A stretch of 26,645 nucleotides of DNA from a virus (IMGVR_UViG_3300017527_000170:1-26645), one strand, 5' to 3'. Positions 14,817 through 24,331 are shown, numbered from the stretch's first letter. Translations and numbers: made by a program. Notes: generated from the letters alone by a model not told the origin.

Positions 14817-17800
14817 TACATTCTCTTATCATTGTCTGTAAAGCTCGTAGTATATCATCTTGTTTGATAATCATGTCCTTATAAGTTCTGACAGCAGCTT
14901 TATGAGGTTTAGCGTCTAACAGAATTTCCTCTTTTTTAAAACCGTCATATTCTTTAGGATCTGGTATTTCCATATCTAGAATAGCATTAAAAGCAGGTAC
15001 AGGTATAAATACAGTCTTTACTGGTTTCGCAGTAGTTTCAGTATCCTTAACAACTTTTTGTTTAACTTCTTTAGATTCTTTTTTTGCAACAGAAGGTACA
15101 GTTTTTGTACTAGAGTCTTCTTTATGTATTTCTTTAATTCTTTGAACCTGATTGGCATGAAATACTACAATTTCTTCAAAACGAAATTCAGGATCTTCGT
15201 AGAGTAAACCATCATATCCCTGGGCTATTAACTCATCTCGTTGTTTTTTAGTGATACTTGTAATCTGAATGGTATCATCATCTTTAACTAGGTAAGGATT
15301 TTTTATATTTACAGCAAACTCGATTAAATTTTTACCAAATACTCTAGAGTATTCTACATTTTGGGATAGGTAAAATCCTATCTTGTCTGCTGATTTAGCG
15401 CCTACCCAAATTCTGTTATTTTCATCGTTAACTTTATTAGACCTTCTAGACTGTATTACTAATTTTTCTGGATCTAAATCTGTACTATGATAAACAATAT
15501 TTTGTACATGGCTAGTAGGAAATATTGTTTGTTTTTTAAGTCCTAACTCTTTAACTGTTTCGTTTTCTTCTTTAGTTTTTGTACTAGAGTCATTTTCTGC
15601 TTCGGTTTCTTCTTTAACTTCTGTGTCTATTGCAGCTCTTTGAGTTTTTAAATCAACTATATTGGCAGTAACTTTATCTATTTCTTCTGATACTTCGTTT
15701 TGTCCTTCATATAAATTAATAATTTCTGCTTGAGCATTAGGGTCTAATAATTCTACTTCACCGTTTAGTATAGTTAATACTTCTTCAACTACTTCAGCAT
15801 CTGTCCAATCAGAATTATTTTTATAGCTCTCACTATTAAATTCTTCTCTTATTTCATTTACTGTTTTGCCTCCAGATACAGGAAATAAAGGTTTACTTCC
15901 TCCTATCTTAAGCTTGAAAAAACTTTTATCGACATCAGTTACTGACCAATCTTTTCTGTTAAGCCCACCTATACTCTGTAAAAATTGCTGTACGTTAATA
16001 TTATCTTTTAAAGTTTTATTGATAAGTTTACTGATATCAGTCAACTGTTGTTCTAATAGAGATAGTTCTTTTTTTAGTTTAAGTATCTGAGTATCGATTT
16101 TTCCTTTACTGTCAAAAGCTTTAATTTTTTCAGGGTTTTCTCCTGTTAATCCTAAATCAGTTTGTCTAGGTTTAATTACTTCGTCTTTTTTTGTTTTGGT
16201 TTCTTCTTTAACTTTTGTAGATCGTACTGTATCTGTTTTTGAGAGGGTTGTTTTCTCTGCAGCTACAGGCTTTGCATTCCCAGTAGATTCGGTAGGAGCA
16301 GCAGTTTTCTGTTTACCTTTTTCTTTTACTTCGGTTTTTGTACTAGAATCACCTTCTACCTTAATAGCTTCATTAGCTCGATTGTATATGTCCCTTAATG
16401 TTTTAATATTAGATTTAGTAGCTTCACCTTTAACTTTATTAACTTCAACTAAAAGAATATTTTTAGTAGCAGTATTCTTTATCTTTTTAATACGTTCAAC
16501 AGTTTGAGACTTAACACTGGCTAGTGTTACTTTAGGTTTAACTGTAGTAGGTTTTTCAATGTCTTTAGCAGGCTCCTTAGCTTCTGTAACAGGTTTACTT
16601 TTAGAAGTATCACCTTTGTATGGCTTTATATCAGGAGTCCTTAAATCGGCTTCTGTAAGGGGAGATTCACCAAATTTTTCCTTAACATTAGAGTCAAATA
16701 GCCTCATAGCTGTACTCAGGTCTTTAATCTCCTGAGACAACTGCTTAATAAAGCCAGGAGAGTGGCTTCCTGTAGCGTATGAAGGCTGATTAGGTTGAGT
16801 AGAACGACTGCTTAACTTTTCATTTATACGGTCTCTAAGACCCTTTAGCTGCTGCAGAGTAAGCTTTGCTGCTTTATAGTCTTCTGCTGCAATAGCTAAC
16901 GTCACATTTTGTCTATGTTGACTTAAACCTATAAATTTTTCCTTAGTACTACCAGTAGCTATATCTGCAGCTACTTCAGCTAAAGATTTTTCTCCTATAG
17001 GTCTAGTAATATTGATATCATTAAATTCATCCTGTAATTCTATTTTTTCCTGCGTAGCTTTAGGAAGATCACTAAATATTGTACTTCCACGTATTGTTTT
17101 AACAATATTACTTGTTACATCTCTACCTTCATCAATAGCTGAAACAACGGTATTGATAGCGTCTCTAGAATCTACTGTGTCCTCAACTGCAGATACTATC
17201 CGTTTTTCTGCTTCAGCTACGGTGGTAGCAGATTCTTCTACAGCCTTTAATTCAGAATGTATGGTAATAACAGCTTTTAGCTTCTTCTGCATTTCCAGAA
17301 TTCTAGCGTCTGCTTCTTCAGCTTCTTTTCCGTCTAAAGATTCTCGTTGATTATTTGCTTTACTCAGATTAACTAATGTTTCTTTAATATGAGCCATACG
17401 GTCTTCAGCATTAGAGAAAGTAGTTAAATCTTTTTCTAAGTTTATTTCTGCTAACTCAAGAAAATCTTCAGCTTCTGCTGCAGACTTTTTACGCTTTTCT
17501 GTATTAACAGCTATTTTTCTTTCTACAAATTTTGCAGTTGCATCTATACCAGATTTAGCTAATTTTCCTGTATCTGAAGGTACGCTGTGTGCAGTTTTTA
17601 TAGCTCCTCCAGCTCCAGCTCCTATAGCAGCATTTACTGCTGATGGACCTACTACACGATCATCCAGCAATCCTGTCAGTTTATCTTGTAAACCACTAGC
17701 TTTAGATAAATATTCAGCAGTAAATTCTTCTCCTGATTCTGCTATTGTTCCAGTACCTAAAGCAGCTCCAGTATTCACAAAAGGTACTTTAGATATAGCA

Positions 17801-18744
17801 GTTCCAAGTCTTCCAGATTTTTCTGCTAAAGCCTGTTTAAGTTTAATTTTTTTACCGAGTAAAAAACGAGATTCTATTAGTTCTACTGCAGTACCTACAG
17901 CGTTAGCTACTAGAATTGTGTTATATGCGTTTCCAGTAGGTAGTTGTCCATCATGACTATCTTTGTAGACTGTGATGGATTGTTCCATACGTTCACCCAT
18001 ACTACCGATAAAGGTACTAGCCAGTATAGAACCTTTAGCTGCCATAGCCATCATAATTGGATAAGAGTTTGCGATAACTTCAGGTAACGCATGAATATTG
18101 CTACCTACCGTACCAGCCATGTTTACAACAACATCAGCTATTCCAGTATTATCGTTGTAGTTATCTGTTAACTGTTGACTTAATTTTTGTACATTTCTAT
18201 CATTGTAGAAATATCCTGTACCTTCCTGTATTAAATCGCCTAATTCATCAGCACCTTGCAAAGCAGCTTTAGCAGGATCTCCAAAAAACTTATTGAATAC
18301 AGGTGCTACAGCTCTATTAAATGATGGAACAGTATCAGCTACGAATTGTCCTAAAGCTTTATCTGCTGGTGCTAGTAAATTAGATACTATATTAGGTGCA
18401 GATAATACTAAATTATCTAGATGTCCTACACCAGCTATTCCAGCACCAGCTATATTACCAAAGTATTTAACACCTTTTTCAAAAGCATTTTCAGAAAATA
18501 AAGCAGTATCATTTTTTAAATTGTAGTAGGACCTACTTTTTTGATACTCTCTTTCAGAATCTTCTAAAGACGGTATAGAACTTCCTTCAAAATTAAATTC
18601 AGGAATAGCTCTAACCTCACCAAGATCAGGAAGACCTAAAGTATTTTTCTTCTGTTGAGTAGTAACACCTAATGCGTTACGTTTAGAATCTACGACAGAA
18701 GTAAATAATGCAACATCCTGTTGAAGAGTATCTGAATCAGCCAT
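14809..18744 (-). CDS. Large putative ejection protein with ADP-ribosyltransferase-like domain
   Basis: A 1311-residue modular protein. Residues about 95-390 are hydrophobic and small-residue-rich (AGIAGVGHLDNL, MMAMAAKGSILASTFIGS, ESGEEFTAEYLSKA, AAIGAGAGGAI), typical of phage internal or pilot proteins that enter membranes during DNA entry. Then come long charged helices (390-800). Linkers carrying the peptide DSSTKT recur at 799, 1052 and 1210. Between the last two lies an ADP-ribosyltransferase-like segment: Y1085-H-S-T, FYLSQN, a GYDGLLYED turn and E1190-E1191 in EEIVVFHANQV. This order resembles ART domains of polyvalent phage proteins. Such enzymes could modify host proteins at infection onset. 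Start and stop overlap neighbours, including TAATG with the 701-residue gene. Catalysis and ejection are inferred; the ART match is moderate. Confidence 0.7.
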   Translation of the reverse strand: MADSDTLQQDVALFTSVVDSKRNALGVTTQQKKNTLGLPDLGEVRAIPEFNFEGSSIPSLEDSEREYQKSRSYYNLKNDTALFSENAFEKGVKYFGNIAGAGIAGVGHLDNLVLSAPNIVSNLLAPADKALGQFVADTVPSFNRAVAPVFNKFFGDPAKAALQGADELGDLIQEGTGYFYNDRNVQKLSQQLTDNYNDNTGIADVVVNMAGTVGSNIHALPEVIANSYPIMMAMAAKGSILASTFIGSMGERMEQSITVYKDSHDGQLPTGNAYNTILVANAVGTAVELIESRFLLGKKIKLKQALAEKSGRLGTAISKVPFVNTGAALGTGTIAESGEEFTAEYLSKASGLQDKLTGLLDDRVVGPSAVNAAIGAGAGGAIKTAHSVPSDTGKLAKSGIDATAKFVERKIAVNTEKRKKSAAEAEDFLELAEINLEKDLTTFSNAEDRMAHIKETLVNLSKANNQRESLDGKEAEEADARILEMQKKLKAVITIHSELKAVEESATTVAEAEKRIVSAVEDTVDSRDAINTVVSAIDEGRDVTSNIVKTIRGSTIFSDLPKATQEKIELQDEFNDINITRPIGEKSLAEVAADIATGSTKEKFIGLSQHRQNVTLAIAAEDYKAAKLTLQQLKGLRDRINEKLSSRSTQPNQPSYATGSHSPGFIKQLSQEIKDLSTAMRLFDSNVKEKFGESPLTEADLRTPDIKPYKGDTSKSKPVTEAKEPAKDIEKPTTVKPKVTLASVKSQTVERIKKIKNTATKNILLVEVNKVKGEATKSNIKTLRDIYNRANEAIKVEGDSSTKTEVKEKGKQKTAAPTESTGNAKPVAAEKTTLSKTDTVRSTKVKEETKTKKDEVIKPRQTDLGLTGENPEKIKAFDSKGKIDTQILKLKKELSLLEQQLTDISKLINKTLKDNINVQQFLQSIGGLNRKDWSVTDVDKSFFKLKIGGSKPLFPVSGGKTVNEIREEFNSESYKNNSDWTDAEVVEEVLTILNGEVELLDPNAQAEIINLYEGQNEVSEEIDKVTANIVDLKTQRAAIDTEVKEETEAENDSSTKTKEENETVKELGLKKQTIFPTSHVQNIVYHSTDLDPEKLVIQSRRSNKVNDENNRIWVGAKSADKIGFYLSQNVEYSRVFGKNLIEFAVNIKNPYLVKDDDTIQITSITKKQRDELIAQGYDGLLYEDPEFRFEEIVVFHANQVQRIKEIHKEDSSTKTVPSVAKKESKEVKQKVVKDTETTAKPVKTVFIPVPAFNAILDMEIPDPKEYDGFKKEEILLDAKPHKAAVRTYKDMIIKQDDILRALQTMIRECNV
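15100..15117 (-). repeat. Linker repeat copy 1 (DSSTKT), 3' border of the ART-like domain
   Basis: AGTTTTTGTACTAGAGTC on the + strand. It is identical over 18 bases to the copy at 15574-15591 and codes DSSTKT at residue 1210 of the 1311-residue protein. Confidence 0.85.
15574..15591 (-). repeat. Linker repeat copy 2 (DSSTKT), 5' border of the ART-like domain
   Basis: Same 18 bases as copy 1, offset by 474 bases (158 codons), so recombination between the two would stay in frame. It codes DSSTKT at residue 1052. Confidence 0.85.
16333..16350 (-). repeat. Linker repeat copy 3 (DSSTKT), diverged
   Basis: GGTTTTTGTACTAGAATC differs from copies 1 and 2 at two positions. It codes DSSTKT at residue 799, before a helical segment that runs to copy 2. 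Confidence 0.75.
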
Positions 18745-20849
18745 TAGTCGGTACGAAAATCAATTAAGTATAACTTAAGTTCTTCTATCTCATCCTTAAA
18801 CTTACTACGCTGTGTTTCTGTAGTAGCAGAAATATTTAATATATCTTTTTTAGTGTCTAGAAGTTTAAATATTTCACGTAAAGATAAAGCGTTTATTACT
18901 TCTGAATTCTCTCTGAGATAAGTATTCTTTAAAACGTTAAATCTATCTTTAAAAGATGTATTTTTCTTGTCTTTAGAACTTAAATTTTTTCTATATCTTT
19001 TAAAACTGTCTTCAGCTACTTTTAAATTAAATTTTAAGTCTTTTACTTCACTGGACAATCTACTTGGTACAGTTCTCTGTTTATTGCGATTTAACGGTGT
19101 AAGCTTTTCTTGTCCTACACGCGGTGGCAAATCTATGTCGCTATGCTCATCAGACGATATACTTCTTTGATCTTTTTTGACTGCTTCTTCTAACTCCCGT
19201 ATACGCTGGCTAGTCTTAGGTGGTCCAGTTTCGTTAGTTTTTTTGTTTACTAATGAAGGGTGTTTTTTAGGCGTAAGCACATCAGATAATGTAGAAAGAA
19301 GGAATTTATTAAAGTCATCACCCATTCTGCTATAGGCTATCGAAGTATCTGTTCTATGAAGAATTTCTTGTCTAGCTTTCGGAGATTCTATCTCATCGAA
19401 ATCTTCAGGAGCTATAGAATCTATCTGCTCTTGTGTAAGATCAGCAACTTCTTTTCCCGTTATATTACTTGGTACAGTAGTTGCTTTTTTCTCTAAAAGT
19501 GTAGATTCAGGCTTCTCTAAAGGTTTAGGTTTAGGTTCAGGTGTAGGTGTAGGTTTAGATTCAGAAATAGTTGTTTCTGATTGATCTGCTTGGTCAACAG
19601 CTTCTTGGTATCTTTTGTTAAATAACTGTGTGTTACGTATAGTGTCAGTTACACCAGATTTACCCAAGACATTACCAGCAATAGCTCGTTGATCAGATTT
19701 TAATTGCTGTTCCATCTTAAGTATTGCTTTATCTACAACTGCATCTAGTTTAGAAGCTGCTTGTAAATTAGCATTTTCAGGGTTATTAGGATTAGCTAAT
19801 TGTTCTATACGAGCCTCAAAATCCTGTTTATCAACTCTTTCATCGTCTATAGCTTCTTTAGTTGCCTGTAAAAACATCCAAGGTTTTACAGTATCTTTAT
19901 TTCCTGTAAGTCTGTTACTTACGTCAACAATAAGGTTTTTAAAATCTACTCCTGAAACATCACCAACAGTTATATCATACCATTCCCACCACCCAACTTT
20001 TTGAGACATATTTTTATTAATATAGTCTATAACTTCTGTTGGTTTAGTATGTAAAACAGCTAATGCTTCTTCCGAGGTATAGCCATATTCTGCAGCTCTT
20101 TGTTGTTTTTCAAAAGCTACTTCTTGTAATTTTAATTCGTGTAATTCCTGAAACTGCTCACTTTGTGCATTAACAATAGCCTGGTCTTCAGATGTTAACT
20201 TATTAAGATTATCTTTATAGCCTTTAAAGTCTGCTTCCATTTTAGCTATTTGAACAGGAGTAGCATTTTTAGACTTACCAAACTCTCTAATATCTAAGTT
20301 TGCTTGTCTTTCTGTACGTACAGGTTGAAATGTAGATTTTTGTAGAGCTAAACCAAAAGCATTTTTATCTGCTTCTATTTGAGCTTGAGAGTCTACTAAA
20401 TCTTGCCCAGTACCTGTAGGAGTAGCAAATCTAGGATTAAAACCAGCATCTAGAGTTACTCGACTAGCCAAGTCTGGATTAGTATTAAGAATATTTTGAA
20501 TAGCTTCTCTGTTTCGTTGTACATTTGCAGTATATTGATCTTGCTGACTAGCACCAAAAACGTCAAATTGTTTATTTCGTAATGCACTCTCTGCTTGTTG
20601 TATACCAGCAGCATCAACATATGATTGACCCAAAGAAGTGGGATCTAACTGTGCTAACTCTTCTTGAGTCTTAGCTTGTCTAAGAGCATTTTGAAACTGA
20701 TCTGTAGCAGATTCCTGTATACCGGTTTCTACCTGTTTAGCTGTAGTAGCTAGTTTATTTAGTCCAGAAGTAATTAGTGCTCCAGCTTTAGTTATGTCAG
20801 GAGCTTTAAAGTTAGATACTTCAGTAGGACTGTAATCTATATTAGCCAT
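18744..20849 (-). CDS. Putative internal virion protein (701 residues)
   Basis: A Gln-, Asn- and Lys-rich, largely helical protein with no membrane segment. The N-terminal 300 residues (ITKAGALITSGLNKLATTAK, then QNALRQAKTQEELAQLDPTS) have the feel of internal core proteins of short-tailed phages. A proline dipeptide linker (KPTPTPEPKPKP) at about residue 431 separates this from a charged C-terminal half with helical heptads (FKDEIEELKLYLIDF). Its stop overlaps the 1311-residue start and its start overlaps the 183-residue stop, both as TAATG, so the three are likely made together. An ejection or core role is inferred from composition and order; no catalytic motif is seen. Confidence 0.6.
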   Translation of the reverse strand: MANIDYSPTEVSNFKAPDITKAGALITSGLNKLATTAKQVETGIQESATDQFQNALRQAKTQEELAQLDPTSLGQSYVDAAGIQQAESALRNKQFDVFGASQQDQYTANVQRNREAIQNILNTNPDLASRVTLDAGFNPRFATPTGTGQDLVDSQAQIEADKNAFGLALQKSTFQPVRTERQANLDIREFGKSKNATPVQIAKMEADFKGYKDNLNKLTSEDQAIVNAQSEQFQELHELKLQEVAFEKQQRAAEYGYTSEEALAVLHTKPTEVIDYINKNMSQKVGWWEWYDITVGDVSGVDFKNLIVDVSNRLTGNKDTVKPWMFLQATKEAIDDERVDKQDFEARIEQLANPNNPENANLQAASKLDAVVDKAILKMEQQLKSDQRAIAGNVLGKSGVTDTIRNTQLFNKRYQEAVDQADQSETTISESKPTPTPEPKPKPLEKPESTLLEKKATTVPSNITGKEVADLTQEQIDSIAPEDFDEIESPKARQEILHRTDTSIAYSRMGDDFNKFLLSTLSDVLTPKKHPSLVNKKTNETGPPKTSQRIRELEEAVKKDQRSISSDEHSDIDLPPRVGQEKLTPLNRNKQRTVPSRLSSEVKDLKFNLKVAEDSFKRYRKNLSSKDKKNTSFKDRFNVLKNTYLRENSEVINALSLREIFKLLDTKKDILNISATTETQRSKFKDEIEELKLYLIDFRTD
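19522..19557 (-). repeat. Six hexamer units coding an XP dipeptide linker
   Basis: Six 6-base units of the form GGTTTA, GGTTCA or GGTGTA follow each other on the + strand. On the coding strand they give alternating proline with K, T or E. This is a flexible, extended interdomain linker in the 701-residue protein. Confidence 0.8.
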
Positions 20850-21400
20850 TAGAAAGTACCTGTTATTTTACGATTTTCAGCCTGATTTAATGCAGCTTGT
20901 ATTGCAGGTTGTGTATCTCTACCACTAGCAATTGAAGCAGCTTTTGCTCTATCTGCTATTTGAGCATTCGTAAGTTGTGCCTGATTATACAAATTAGTTT
21001 TAGTAAGATCCTCTGTTAAGTTAAAAGCATCTTTATAAAGTTTTAGTTGTTCTAGTCCTGTGTATGCTTCAGTCAATCCTGCAAAAGTGTTTAATCCGGG
21101 AATAAGTACGCCATCTTTACCAAGTAGCTGCAATTTATTTTTATTAGGAAGTCCTCCTGCACCATAGGTACTAGAGTCACTTGCGTCAAAGTTAGGAAAA
21201 TTAGGGATATAGTTATTACTTTTGAAAGGTAAAGTTGCTGGATTTGTGTTAGAAAAACTTCCTAAGTTAAAAGCTAAATCATCTCCACCAATAGTACTTT
21301 TTTGTGTGTGAGGACCAAGCTGAGCAATTCTAGGAATGATGTTGTGTGATTGCTGTGGAGGATAATACTGCTTATTAAAATCAAAATTTGTATCTGCCAT
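20849..21400 (-). CDS. Small putative internal virion protein (183 residues)
   Basis: The N-terminal 100 residues are polar, rich in Asn, Pro, Gly and Phe and probably disordered. The C-terminal third is a helix with the pattern LYNQAQLTNAQIADRAKAAS. That pattern (asparagine-rich helix, then a DR pair) is common in small internal proteins of podoviruses, comparable in position and size to T7 gp14-type proteins. A good ribosome site, AGGA, lies 9 bases before the ATG. The stop overlaps the 701-residue start (TAATG). It is likely ejected with the 701- and 1311-residue proteins; this is inferred. Confidence 0.55.
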   Translation of the reverse strand: MADTNFDFNKQYYPPQQSHNIIPRIAQLGPHTQKSTIGGDDLAFNLGSFSNTNPATLPFKSNNYIPNFPNFDASDSSTYGAGGLPNKNKLQLLGKDGVLIPGLNTFAGLTEAYTGLEQLKLYKDAFNLTEDLTKTNLYNQAQLTNAQIADRAKAASIASGRDTQPAIQAALNQAENRKITGTF

Positions 21401-21438
21401 CGGTCTATTCCTGAAACGTTATTAACTATGAGTATAAC

Positions 21439-23484
21439 TTATATATACTCCAAATTTAAATTATTATCTACGTAGTTGTGCATTTGGTCAAATACCAACA
21501 ATCCCGGAGCAGTGTTTAGAGTTCTACTAAAAAATGTTTCAGGAGTTTCATACACGTAATTTCGTGTATCTATAAGTGCTGATGGGTTTATAGCTGTATC
21601 TACTTTAAGAAACTCTGCTGCAGCTTCTAATTCTTTTTCTGCTTCTTCGCTGTTTTGTAGAAATGTAAGCCTATCTTCTTCTAGAAGTTCAAATTCTGTA
21701 CTAGTGTATATATTAGTTACTTGAGTTACGGAGTTAACAGATTTCAGAAAAATTTCAGCAGTTGTTAGTTCAGAAAAATCTGTTGTAAGCGTTGTTGATA
21801 CAAATACTGCTGCAACCAATATTAAAGCTCGTGCAGCATCATTATCCTCAAACCTTATAAGAAGTGATCTTAGTATGTATTCAAAAGTAAATTTGATTAC
21901 TAGAAATGTAGCTATTGCTGTAACTACCTCAATACTGGTTCCACCAGAAGGAATAGCTAAAATAATTCCTACAGCAGTAAGTACAAAGTTAAGTATACTT
22001 GCAAAAGCTTTTGTTTTATACCATTTAACGTATTGAGAATCAGAAGCATAGACTGTTACATTAGCTGTTAAAGGTATAAGTAAATCTCCTTCAAGAGCAG
22101 TTAATGTATCTAGATAAGGTTTAGTTAAAGGTACTATAAAATTGCTTTGATTATCAGTTAAATCATCACCTTCAGTATAATTCTCTAAAAAAACCAGAAA
22201 GTTTTTATCCTTTTTAACTGTTTTTACAGTATGTTTAGAGTAGAGTCCATGAACTATCAGTTCTACGTATTCTGAAGGTGTGTGTTGATACTGGATAGTC
22301 ATATAGCTTATATTAGCGTTTACTAGAGCCTCTATAGGAGTGCTATCTAAATCAGCACCTGCAAAAGAAATAACAACTTCACCAAAAGATCCAATCTTTC
22401 CTAAATTGGTGGTAGACGTTATGTAATTAAAAACTATTTCGTAATCGAATGTAGCAGATTCTACAAACACAACATTTCTAGGAGCTAATTTTCCTGCAGC
22501 TACTGCTGTGTCATATATCGTTTTACTCACTCTTGAAGTAGAAATAAAATCTTTAAATGTTTCATATATAGCTAGTTTCTCTACAGGAGAAGTGCCATAA
22601 ATATTTAAACCGTAAAGTAAAAATATATCTGATATTTTATCTAAATCATCTATATCTGTTAATTCACCAGAATCTGTTTGTTGTTTAGTAAGACTTTCTG
22701 TAAATGAATCTAAATCTACTTTAGTTTTGGAAAGCAACTGTTTTGTAGTTTTGTATACATCACTAGTTTTATCAGAATTTACATTAGAATCATCAATACG
22801 TATTGGTACTACAGGAAATAACGTTGATGTATCAAAAGTATTAGTGACTACTAACGTAGGATATGTATTTAATGAAGGTTGGTACAGCCAGGTAATATCT
22901 ACTGCTGGTGCAGCTACAGTTTGATATATAACTGTGTAGTATATCTCATTAGCGGGATAATCCAGTATAGGACCATAAGTAGAAACATTAATACCGTTTT
23001 CCAGTAATGCGGTAATTTCAGTTTTAGCAGCATTTTCCGTAAACCCTACAACATTCCATACAATAGCACCTATAGTTAAAGTATGACTATTATAATCATA
23101 GTTACTTTCATTTTCTTGTAACCACCATCTACCCCAAACTTCTATAGTTGGACGGTATAAGAAACTTTCAGATATTGTTATAGCTTCACCAGCTATACTT
23201 GTCAGTACCGGTAAAACTTTTTCAATATTATACCTATCATTAGCTAAATTAGATTCGGGTAATCCGTAAGTATAGTTGTTTTTTCCATAACTGTAGTAGT
23301 TATTTAACATACTTTTATACCCTGTTAAGTTATTTAACAGCAGTATATTAGATAGATCGGTATTCTGATTAATACTGGAAAGTACAGCATTAGTTAATCT
23401 GTCTTCAGGTATTTCTTCATGTATAGCTGTGGTAGCTACCTGTACCGCTACTAAGGTTTTACCTTTGAATGGTCCAAAACCCAT
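21439..23484 (-). CDS. Virion protein with hydrophobic C-terminal region (681 residues)
   Basis: The first ~490 residues are soluble and mixed beta (MGFGPFKGKTLVAVQVATT, WGRWWLQENESNYDYNSH). Residues about 490-541 form a hydrophobic stretch (ILNFVLTAVGIILAIPSG, then TAIATFLVIKFTFEYILRS), and another lies at about 548-565 (ALILVAAVFVSTTL), together enough for two or three membrane segments. The last ~80 residues are polar. A virion protein with such a segment could insert into the host envelope during DNA entry. It starts 4 bases after the stop of the 280-residue gene, and a 38-base gap follows it. N4 has several structural genes between capsid and vRNAP, but I cannot assign a specific one. 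Confidence 0.6.
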   Translation of the reverse strand: MGFGPFKGKTLVAVQVATTAIHEEIPEDRLTNAVLSSINQNTDLSNILLLNNLTGYKSMLNNYYSYGKNNYTYGLPESNLANDRYNIEKVLPVLTSIAGEAITISESFLYRPTIEVWGRWWLQENESNYDYNSHTLTIGAIVWNVVGFTENAAKTEITALLENGINVSTYGPILDYPANEIYYTVIYQTVAAPAVDITWLYQPSLNTYPTLVVTNTFDTSTLFPVVPIRIDDSNVNSDKTSDVYKTTKQLLSKTKVDLDSFTESLTKQQTDSGELTDIDDLDKISDIFLLYGLNIYGTSPVEKLAIYETFKDFISTSRVSKTIYDTAVAAGKLAPRNVVFVESATFDYEIVFNYITSTTNLGKIGSFGEVVISFAGADLDSTPIEALVNANISYMTIQYQHTPSEYVELIVHGLYSKHTVKTVKKDKNFLVFLENYTEGDDLTDNQSNFIVPLTKPYLDTLTALEGDLLIPLTANVTVYASDSQYVKWYKTKAFASILNFVLTAVGIILAIPSGGTSIEVVTAIATFLVIKFTFEYILRSLLIRFEDNDAARALILVAAVFVSTTLTTDFSELTTAEIFLKSVNSVTQVTNIYTSTEFELLEEDRLTFLQNSEEAEKELEAAAEFLKVDTAINPSALIDTRNYVYETPETFFSRTLNTAPGLLVFDQMHNYVDNNLNLEYI

Positions 23485-23488
23485 AACA

Positions 23489-24331
23489 TTAAACTATGGT
23501 AATTGTTACTGTATCGAACGATCTAGAATTTTCTGTACCAGTTATTTCTAGCTGGAATGTAATTTCACCAGCAGCTGCAGGAGCAGTAAAGTTAGGAGTA
23601 GCACTAGTATCATCATCCAGTAGTGGATCAGCTGCCCCGGTAGTATTGCTACCAAGTACTATTGACCACGAATATCCACCAGTTGTACTAATATCTTCAG
23701 GATTATCAGGATCATCAAAAGGAGCAGTAGATCCAGTACCATCAAGCATGACAAAAGAACTTTTGCCTACTTCTTGATTTGGACCAGCATCAGCTGAAAA
23801 TTTATAAATACTTCCTGTAACTTCTACACCTTGACGTAATTTTATAATTAAATCTTCAATGTCATCATTTCTAGCACCATCAGGAACTTCTAAAGAATCT
23901 CCAAGTACAGACTTATTAACGTTCCATGAATCCATAAGTATTTTAAGAGCTTTTTGTTCTGCATCTCTAGAAAATCCCTTGATTTGAGCTTGCTGCAATT
24001 CTTTCTGTTTTCCTACAGCACCTAGTACAGGAGAACCCTCTAAAGTATCTTCTACCTGTGCTCTTTCCGTAAGCAACTTCTGGCCTAACAGAGCAGCTTC
24101 TGCAGCTGTTCTAAGAGCAGATGCTGATACTTGTTCCTGTATTCCTACATACGCTACAGCCTGCTGTAAAGCAGCTTGTAATGCACCAAGATATACTGTG
24201 GCATAATCTTTACCTGTAATACGACCTTGCACAAATTGATCTTCAATATGAACATTGATACTGTCCATAAATTTATCAAAATAACCAGTACCATTTTTTG
24301 TACCGGTTGTAATGTCTGTAATATCTGCCAT
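23489..24331 (-). CDS. Virion structural protein with C-terminal PKD/Ig-like domain
   Basis: A 280-residue protein in two parts. Residues 1-175 are helical and polar (MADITDITTGTKNGTGYFDK, then GRITGKDYATVYLGALQAAL), resembling a conserved structural protein next to the capsid gene in N4-like phages. Residues about 180-280 form a PKD/Ig-like beta domain: DAGPNQEVGKSSFVMLDGTG, then a W in YSWSIV, FTAPAAAGEITFQLEITG and a terminal strand DTVTITIV. Such domains on phage virions often decorate the surface and bind carbohydrate. AGGA lies 9 bases before the ATG. The domain call is good; the exact role is inferred. Confidence 0.65.
   Translation of the reverse strand: MADITDITTGTKNGTGYFDKFMDSINVHIEDQFVQGRITGKDYATVYLGALQAALQQAVAYVGIQEQVSASALRTAAEAALLGQKLLTERAQVEDTLEGSPVLGAVGKQKELQQAQIKGFSRDAEQKALKILMDSWNVNKSVLGDSLEVPDGARNDDIEDLIIKLRQGVEVTGSIYKFSADAGPNQEVGKSSFVMLDGTGSTAPFDDPDNPEDISTTGGYSWSIVLGSNTTGAADPLLDDDTSATPNFTAPAAAGEITFQLEITGTENSRSFDTVTITIV

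Noticed and set aside
19522-19557. Telomere- or CRISPR-like DNA repeat
   Set aside because: It lies in frame inside a gene and simply codes a proline dipeptide linker; there are no spacers.
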